From the NCBI GenBank assembly GCA_024734495.1, contig JALMQS010000068.1, forward strand, positions 1,054,001 through 1,118,000: a stretch of 64,000 nt of DNA, in the 5' to 3' direction. Shown here one piece after another: positions 57,950 through 64,000 of the stretch. Made by a program: the position numbers and the translations under genes. Origin of the DNA: Forficula auricularia. Its lineage: Eukaryota; Arthropoda; Insecta; Dermaptera; Forficulidae. Numbering within the stretch: the first letter of the stretch is position 1; each line of letters starts with the position of its first letter. The notes below the pieces were generated by a model. That model made no database searches and was not told the DNA's origin. It worked only from the letters and a program-made list of their open reading frames with translations.

Positions 57950-58372
57950 ATTTGTATAAAAAAATAAAACCGACTTCAAAAAAATTAAATGCAACAAATA
58001 AAATAATAATAACTTAAAAATAAAATAAAATACACTAAAAGGTATAAAATAATTATCTTATTTAGTTACAAATAAACGACGAAATATTAACATGAAATCA
58101 CTTTTTGAAGTCGGTGTCAAACATATACAGTTTATGAATCGCACTCGACGGATCTTACTTGGTACGTTTGGCGAGTACGCTCGCTTATAGGTATAGTTTG
58201 TTTGGCACCGACTTCAAAAAGTGATTTCATGTTAATATTTCGTCGTTTATTTGTAACTAAATAAGATAATTTTTTATAGCTTTTAGTGTATTTTATTTTA
58301 TTTTTAAGTTATTATTATTTTATTTGTTGCATTTAATTTTTTTGAAGTCGGTTTTATTTTTTTTATAATTAG
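57950..58372. mobile_element. Near-perfect palindrome, arms ~173 bp, 75 bp loop
   Basis: 57950-58122 and 58198-58372 are inverted copies with only a handful of differences. Paired text includes 'aaaaccgacttcaaaaaaat' / 'tttttttgaagtcggtttta', 'cgacgaaatattaacatgaa' / 'catgttaatatttcgtcg', and 'ctttttgaagtcggtg' / 'caccgacttcaaaaag'. It is the youngest-looking foldback in the window and non-coding. Confidence 0.85.
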
Positions 58373-58966
58373 TTTTCCATTCAAAGTAAAACGGGATCCT
58401 ATTAATGTCTGGTAATCTGTTTGTTTGTACGTACATCTGTCAGGGCATTAGTATGCCTAAACTAAATCAATAGTAGTCAGTTATATGTGTATATTTAAAT
58501 AGTGTAAATTGATGTAAATGTTATATTATATTCACCTAATTTTAATCGTTTTCAAGTATTATAAAAGTGTCTTGAATTCATGTTCTCAATAATTTGAAAA
58601 CAAATACATATTCATTTTCATTGTGTCTTTTGATGAGACTATCTCATTATGAATATGGTCATTCAGCCGTAGCTTTTTTTACATATAAAACAAATTTTCG
58701 AATCTTCGAATTTATCCTATACTAATACTGTAATACTAATAAATATTTACATTTATTTCTTTTTCAAATTTTTTGAAATAAATTAAAGATATTTTGAGAT
58801 CTATTTTGAAATTTTTTATTATATATTTGCTTTTATTTTATTTAATATATCTTTTTTTTATTATCTTTTAATAAACAATTTAATTTAATTTATAGATTCT
58901 TTAATTTCAAAAGTTCCTCTCTCGATATATATGTATCATACTAATTTTGCAATCATTTTCTTAAAG

Positions 58967-59035
58967 GTCATAAAATCACCTGAGCAACGAGATCAACGGC
59001 TGCCTGCGAGTTGGCCCTTTTCTTTTATCGACGAG
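58967..59035 (+). other. Candidate exon B (hypothetical gene)
   Basis: 69 nt between 'cattttcttaaag' and donor GACGAG|gttagt. Only one frame is open, for 23 codons ('KSPEQRDQRLPASWPFSF'). It starts and ends in phase 0, matching the phase-0 end of candidate A. No family is recognised. Confidence 0.3.
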
Positions 59036-59811
59036 GTTAGTATTTATTCTATAGGTATCTCTTTTGCTTTCGTAATTTCAAAGATATTATCATGAAGATT
59101 TCATTATTTTTAATTATCAGTCAAACTTTCTTGAGTTACAAATTAGATCCCCCTTATCAGGGATTTCAAATCTCTTTATTCAAAATTCTTGTCAAAAATG
59201 GTAGAGCAATTTCTCATTGATAAATTAAATTTCATTTATCTTCATATTTTTATTTCATCTCATTTAATATTATATTTAATATTTATTCTTTTATATAATA
59301 ATTTCTAACTGTATTTTTCTCTTTTTTTCATGGATCCTTCACTTTGGGGATGAATTCGGTGCTGTCTTTTATCACATCCGACACATTTATGTTCTCTCAC
59401 CAAAAGCGCACCAAATATGATGAGTAAATATTTTTTTAGCATGGCATTTAGTTAAAGCTTTCAAAGAATTTTTTTTCTATCTAGATTATTATAGGCAAAG
59501 AATTAGGATGTTTTTTTCTCTTTTACAGCATACCCTCTAGCTACAATCAGTAAATCTAATAGTTAACTTATTTTCATATATTATATTCAATTATAATTTA
59601 ATTAAATAACTTGGCTATTAAATGTTTCATAAATGCAATTTTAGATCAAATTAATATCAATAGAGCTTAAATTAATTTCCATTTTATTTTAGTTTTTAAT
59701 TTTTTGCAATTCTTAATATCAAAAATAAATTAAAATCACTTTAATAATTTCATTTTTCAATCATTTTTTTCTTCAATTTTTTGTAAAAGAAAATCAGTTT
59801 AGGATTTTCAG
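59036..59811. other. AT-rich candidate intron
   Basis: Low complexity except 59330-59430 ('gggatgaattcggtgctgtc', 'caaaagcgcaccaaatatga'), where an ATG opens 25 codons and a possible donor ATGA|gtaaat is present but no acceptor. Confidence 0.25.
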
Positions 59812-59873
59812 ATCCCCATTTCATCTTCATCTGTAATGAAGAAACAAGGGAGCCATTGGAGGATCTCGACAAA
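59812..59873 (+). other. Candidate exon C (hypothetical gene)
   Basis: 62 nt between 'aggattttcag' and donor GACAAA|gtgaga. In the frame continuing from B it reads 'IPISSSSVMKKQGSHWRIST' and ends in phase 2. Another frame ('FIFICNEETREPLEDLDK') is also open and looks protein-like but needs a different donor for B, so the frame choice is uncertain. Confidence 0.25.
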
Positions 59874-60536
59874 GTGAGAATTTATAAGAATAGGATATTG
59901 CGTAGGGGTTTTCAGGTTTCACCGCCTCGACCACCGATGGGATTTCATCGCTATTTTAATATCAATTTTAATTCTTTCATTCAGAATATATTATAGAAAA
60001 TTATTATAATTAAATTCACAGTTTTAGTAGATGTAGTATACAATAGAGTATATAGTTTAGAGGGAGGGTGGGATGATATGCCATGCCAACGATGACGGTC
60101 TCTCTTTCTGTATTGGGGACCTGCACTCTTCCCTTTGATTTCCTTCCTGGGGACAGCAAATGCGGTCTCGTCTCTCTTAGGCCTCTTGGGGTATTTTGTC
60201 ATGTGTTTCCCTCTCTTGTGCCCTCCAATTTAGTTTTAAGTTTATTTTAGTATTAAGACCCGCAAGAGAGCTAAAATCGAAGCCACCCATTTGTTGAACC
60301 CATGAACTAGTCAAAGGGAAGTGACCGATTCGATTGGATTTCTAAAGATCGAGGTCCAGGTTCGTGCATGTTTTTGCATGTTTTGTATCTTACCGAAAAG
60401 TCGTCGCTTGACGCCTTGTTCAAATGGAACAATGGGGTGGTAATGGGAGCCTGGTGACTTTTTGTCTTTGAGGGCGGATTTGAGGTTGCTCTATGGACTA
60501 GAACGAAGACCAGAAGGTTGTCCGTTGCTTTCTCAG
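59874..60536. other. Candidate intron with an antisense open frame
   Basis: At 59981-60202 the minus strand opens 73 codons from ATG with a basic N-terminal part ('YPKRPKRDETAFAVPRKEIK', 'YRKRDRHRWHG'), unrecognised. 60240-60480 is GC-richer and unique. Confidence 0.25.
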
Positions 60537-60653
60537 GAGTAGACTAAGGAAGAAGAGCGGCCGCCTTGAGGCTAGGGACTCGAGGGCTCTGCTGGCCGAT
60601 TTGCGGAGACCGTCCACTGCGCTACATACACTTGCCTCATACTTACCAATAAG
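60537..60653 (+). other. Candidate exon C2 (hypothetical gene)
   Basis: 117 nt between 'gttgctttctcag' and donor AATAAG|gtattt. Only one frame is open, 38 codons ('SRLRKKSGRLEARDSRALLA', 'DLRRPSTALHTLASYLP'). It needs an incoming phase-2 codon, as left by C, and ends in phase 2. A minus-strand frame also spans this island (60498-60893). Confidence 0.3.
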
Positions 60654-62305
60654 GTATTTCATTTTTCCCCCTAGCTGGTAAACATACTTAAATATGAACA
60701 TGGTATTTATAATTAATGTCAGTCTTGTATAGATGAGACAAGTGGAAATGTTAGGTAGGATCTCTTTCAGCTCGCCCTGGTCTCTCGTTCTATCCGTATT
60801 CCAAAAAATCAAGGCCACTCTCACTGATACATACGTCTTCAGGCTCTCTCGAAGTCCGATTATAAGAATTCGAATTTTACTCTGATATTTCAAATTATAA
60901 GAATTTGATTTGGATGAAATAAAATTTGAATTTTCCGCGAATTAAAGGGATTTATTTCGTTTACTGCATAGGTCTTGATGACTAAATTAGTATGTAGTAA
61001 AGTGGGGGGGGATTGCTACTAATGTTTATGTCAAGTGTTATAGGTATTCATTCAAAAAAGCTTTTATCAACATCAGGAGATGATGGGAAAGACAAGAAAT
61101 AGATCGATCGCCCAGTGCATCCATTGAAGGTGAATATATGGTATTTAGGTACATTTTTCATAAATAAAAAGTGTCCTGATATTATATTAAGTTATCCAAA
61201 TTGCAAGCAAATAAATAAAATATAAATACACTGCCTGTATATTAAATGATTTCAAAATAGATTACACTTTATTGTTGACCAGCTTCTCTATACAGACAAA
61301 CATTTTCATCTTCAATTTTATAAAGAAGTTCCCAGGCTAGAGATCTTATTTTGCTTAATAAAAATATTTCATAAAAAACACATTTCTTAAGGTTAATATC
61401 ATATAATTAATTTTGGCTGATAAACTTAATTTAAAGAAAATTTTCAAGAAACAGAAATTCATAAGTTATTAGTAATTTTATTACTTCCATTCAGCATACA
61501 TTTTATTTTGTTATAATTTTTTTTTCATTATTATTATATTATTATATATTATTATTAAACTTTTATGTTTAATTTATTTATGTATATTCAAAGTAATTCT
61601 TTCACCAGAAGCTCCAAACATTCTTAAGCAATTCATTAATTTATTTATTCTTACCTATTTGTTATACAAATTTGCATGTAAATACGTACTGTGAAATTCG
61701 CAAAACAATTATTTATTTGTTTATGTTAAGCATCAATTCCTTTCAACTTATTTATAAATATGTACTTTTGACTCATCTCTTTAGTATTTTCACAAAAAGA
61801 ATAAAATTTCATCTGGTCTGGCTATTTTAGTATTCAAAAATAATTAAAAATTAAAAAACATCTTTCACTTTCTATCTCTTGGAGTTGCAAGTTTTTCTAT
61901 AATTTTTTTCCTCTAAACTCAACTGTTACAATATCTAATAGACTATACCGAATATGAAAAAATCAAAACAACCATCCAATTCGAGAAATATATTTCAGTA
62001 CTAGAAAAATTCTTTAATTTAAATATAGAAAAACTTATAAGAAATAGCAAAGCTTTTATTAAGAGAATCACTTTGCATAGTGAATTTATGATGATGATTA
62101 GTCTAATTGAAGGAGACAAAAGAGTGTGTCTTCTACTGGAAAAATAAATATTTAATTTATTGAAAACGCGTTATAAATAAGTTAAAAGTATATTTTCCAG
62201 CAAAAGACACCCTCTTTATTGTCGCCTTCAATTTATAAAAATTCCCCTACTCTCGGGAAAAAGATACTTTCAATTTGATTAGTCTAATATTTTATATTTT
62301 TTCAG
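60654..62305. other. AT-rich candidate intron
   Basis: At 61080-61131 a segment between 'aacatcag' and AAG|gtgaat has splice-like edges but no compatible frame. A G9 run at 61003-61011. Otherwise low complexity. Confidence 0.3.
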
Positions 62306-62384
62306 AATCATCATCTTCACCAAATCTCCTTACCATATCGGCCTCCAGTTCTAGCAGAAAAAAGTTTTTCTTTCATTTGAAAAG
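62306..62384 (+). other. Candidate exon D (hypothetical gene)
   Basis: Acceptor 'atattttttcag' at 62305 or an internal one 'cggcctccag' at 62348; donor TTGAAAAG|gtattt. The open frame reads 'SSPNLLTISASSSSRKKFFF' then 'HLK', ending in phase 2. With the internal acceptor the incoming phase matches C2. No family is recognised. Confidence 0.28.
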
Positions 62385-62942
62385 GTATTTTGATTATAAT
62401 TTAATTTTTAAAGATTAACACTACTATGGACAATTATGCTGAATTTCGGTAAGATGGTATAGGATGACTCCATGGTATGGCGTACCATCATTCAAAATAA
62501 CAATACTGAAGTAAAATATAAAAAGTAGTCAAAAAATGTATAATTAATATATTGAAAAATTCGTCAGAGAAAATTATCACCTATCGAAATGTCGTTTTCA
62601 TATTTGGAATTTGATTAAATACAGCTTTGTTTTTAGAATAATAGGCAGATCTAAAGATGCACATGCCCCCTCTCCAGACAGTCGGAAATACAGAGTGATT
62701 ACTTTATTTAAACCATTTTTGTTTCCATTATTATAAATCTGCTAAGCTTAATTACCACACATCGTACCAGTCAAAGCCAACTTTCTTGGAACAATTAGAT
62801 TTTTCTGAGAGTTTATCTAAGCCGGACTAAGTTATAGAAAAAGCACTAATACAGAGCTAACGGCTATAGTTAATGTGCTTAAATTTAGCACACTTCTTTA
62901 TATTAATTAATTGTTATTTGTTCTCAAACAACTTCTTTCTAG

Positions 62943-62991
62943 CTCAAACCGCTATTTCAGAAAAAAATCACCAATATTTCCAGAAAGCAGA
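62943..62991 (+). other. Candidate exon D2 (hypothetical gene)
   Basis: 49 nt between 'caacttctttctag' and a consensus donor AGCAGA|gtaagt. In the phase left by D it is open for 16 codons ('SNRYFRKKSPIFPESR') and ends in phase 0. Confidence 0.3.
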
Positions 62992-63072
62992 GTAAGTTTT
63001 ACCTACTTCAATTTAATTGATTAAATTAAGTGGAATATTTGACCTTGGATTAAATTTATTTTTCACCTCCAG

Positions 63073-63096
63073 GGACTTTTGAAGTTTGTCTTTTAA
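63073..63096 (+). other. Candidate terminal exon E start (hypothetical gene)
   Basis: After acceptor 'ttttcacctccag' the phase-0 frame reads GLLKFVF and then stops (TAA at 63094). If the chain is real this is the C-terminus and the 3' UTR follows. The poly-A signal is not determined. Confidence 0.25.
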
Positions 63097-64000
63097 TGTC
63101 GTCAGCAGTGTTTGGTGTTGACGAGGCGATTTCCTTTGCTTAGTGAATGATTTTCAATCTAATTCATGTTTATGTATAAGATTGTCAATCAATTCGAAAA
63201 AAGATCGCTATTGGGTTTCAATTGAAAACGGATATGGATTTTTTTTCACCAACGGAAATGACGCTGATAATATATAGATTGACTTGTGGCTCCCTCAAAC
63301 CATATGATTAGTGGATGGGGCAGAAGAGGGGAGGTTTTCAATCTACTGCTAGGAAAAAAACACATTTTCCATTAATATATTTTTCCTAATGAATTAATAA
63401 ATACATCAGTGGCTGATGATTAATCATTTATTGAGGCCAGTGGCTTGTCATCGAGGACAAAACACAGGAGAGTATTATTATCAATAAAATGATTTAATCG
63501 GCTCCAATGAATATTTCATATACATAAAATAATTAAATTAAGCGCTCGTATTGCGCATTAATTAACGGTGAATTTCTCTACGCAATTCGAATTCATTTAT
63601 TAATTGAGTCTATGCATTTTTCTTGTACCTTCTCTCTTCAATATTTATATTTTGAAGTTAACTTTAAATTGAATGGAAAATTAAACTAAGGCTTGGTGAA
63701 CTCTCTCCAAATTTTATAGTATTTCCCCCTTCAATACAAAAAAATGAACTTACCAATATAATTTTATTTTATTTTTTAAATCTTGTCCCTCGCTGGATCA
63801 TTCGTTTATGATTATTATTTATTATCGAACAATTTTAGCTAGTGAGGTAAAATTAGTTTACTAAATTATTAATAAGAAAAATTTCTTAGCTAAATTTTAT
63901 ACTTATATTAGCTCAAGTCATGTTGTTATACAATGATTATTTATTTCAAAACTCTAGAACTTGTCAGGAATATGTGCTGATTTTCAAAAACGGTTATTTA
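63097..64000. other. AT-rich tail of the window
   Basis: A mildly GC-richer stretch to about 63160, then AT-rich sequence with no repeat or open frame that I can support. Confidence 0.35.

Noticed and set aside
60498..60893. 131-codon minus-strand frame, the longest on that strand in the right third
   Set aside because: No recognisable domain. Its only GC-rich part coincides with candidate exon C2 on the plus strand. Kept only as an alternative reading.

Overview
This 64 kb window looks like repeat-dominated, AT-rich intergenic or deep-intronic DNA from an animal, most likely an arthropod. I find no prokaryotic signal (no operons, no ribosome-binding sites, no long ORFs) and no host protein gene I can name. 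The animal reading rests on a CR1/Jockey-like LINE carrying a broken reverse transcriptase, canonical A^T-inserting Helitrons, hAT and TA-flanked TIR transposons, a tRNA-derived SINE and a duplicated Pol III tRNA-like gene. The arthropod guess (inference) rests on repeat motifs such as 'accgacttc..aaaggaggagg' and 'ggccaagtgcgagtc', which are common in insect repeats.

Layout. 0.5-0.85 kb is a GC-richer island. 1-8.3 kb holds scattered repeats: family F, family C, a foldback at 4.4 kb and a hAT relic at 6.3-6.8 kb. At 8.6-9.5 kb there is a complete non-autonomous Helitron (H1) inside repeat A, and the Helitron-free paralogue of that site is at 15.7 kb. 11.4-12 kb is TIR element B. 13.8-15.3 kb is a hAT-like element (G1) with a hAT MITE sitting at its edge. 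16.1-16.7 kb is a TA-flanked foldback transposon (D) inside repeat A. 17.6-18.6 kb is a broken LINE. 20.3-21.8 kb is Helitron H2. 28.7-31.8 kb is a 3.1 kb TA-flanked TIR element that contains Helitron H3, a B element and a LINE tail, and 32.9-33.3 kb is Helitron relic H5. 33.4-35.6 kb holds two tandem arrays of about 250 bp and 178 bp. 36.3 kb is a SINE with target-site duplications. Repeat E lies at 39-40.1 kb and, inverted, at 54.6-55.9 kb. 42.65-43.98 kb is a 1.3 kb diverged palindrome. 45.9-46.6 kb is a fossil hAT element with terminal repeats, near-complete target-site duplication and transposase remnants. 46.7-48.3 kb is a rearranged Helitron (H4). 48.4-49.0 kb is a tandem duplication carrying two identical tRNA-like genes. 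50-58.4 kb holds further foldbacks and MITEs.

The most intriguing unclaimed signal is at 49.87-63.1 kb on the plus strand. Seven GC-richer islands, each flanked by plausible splice acceptor and donor sites, have open frames that can be joined in compatible phase to an in-frame stop. They may be exons of an unrecognised host gene with long AT-rich introns. This is a weak hypothesis because I chose among splice sites.

How the pieces act together: this is mainly a record of nested transposition. Filled and empty copies inside the same window date the insertions relative to each other and define element ends to the base.
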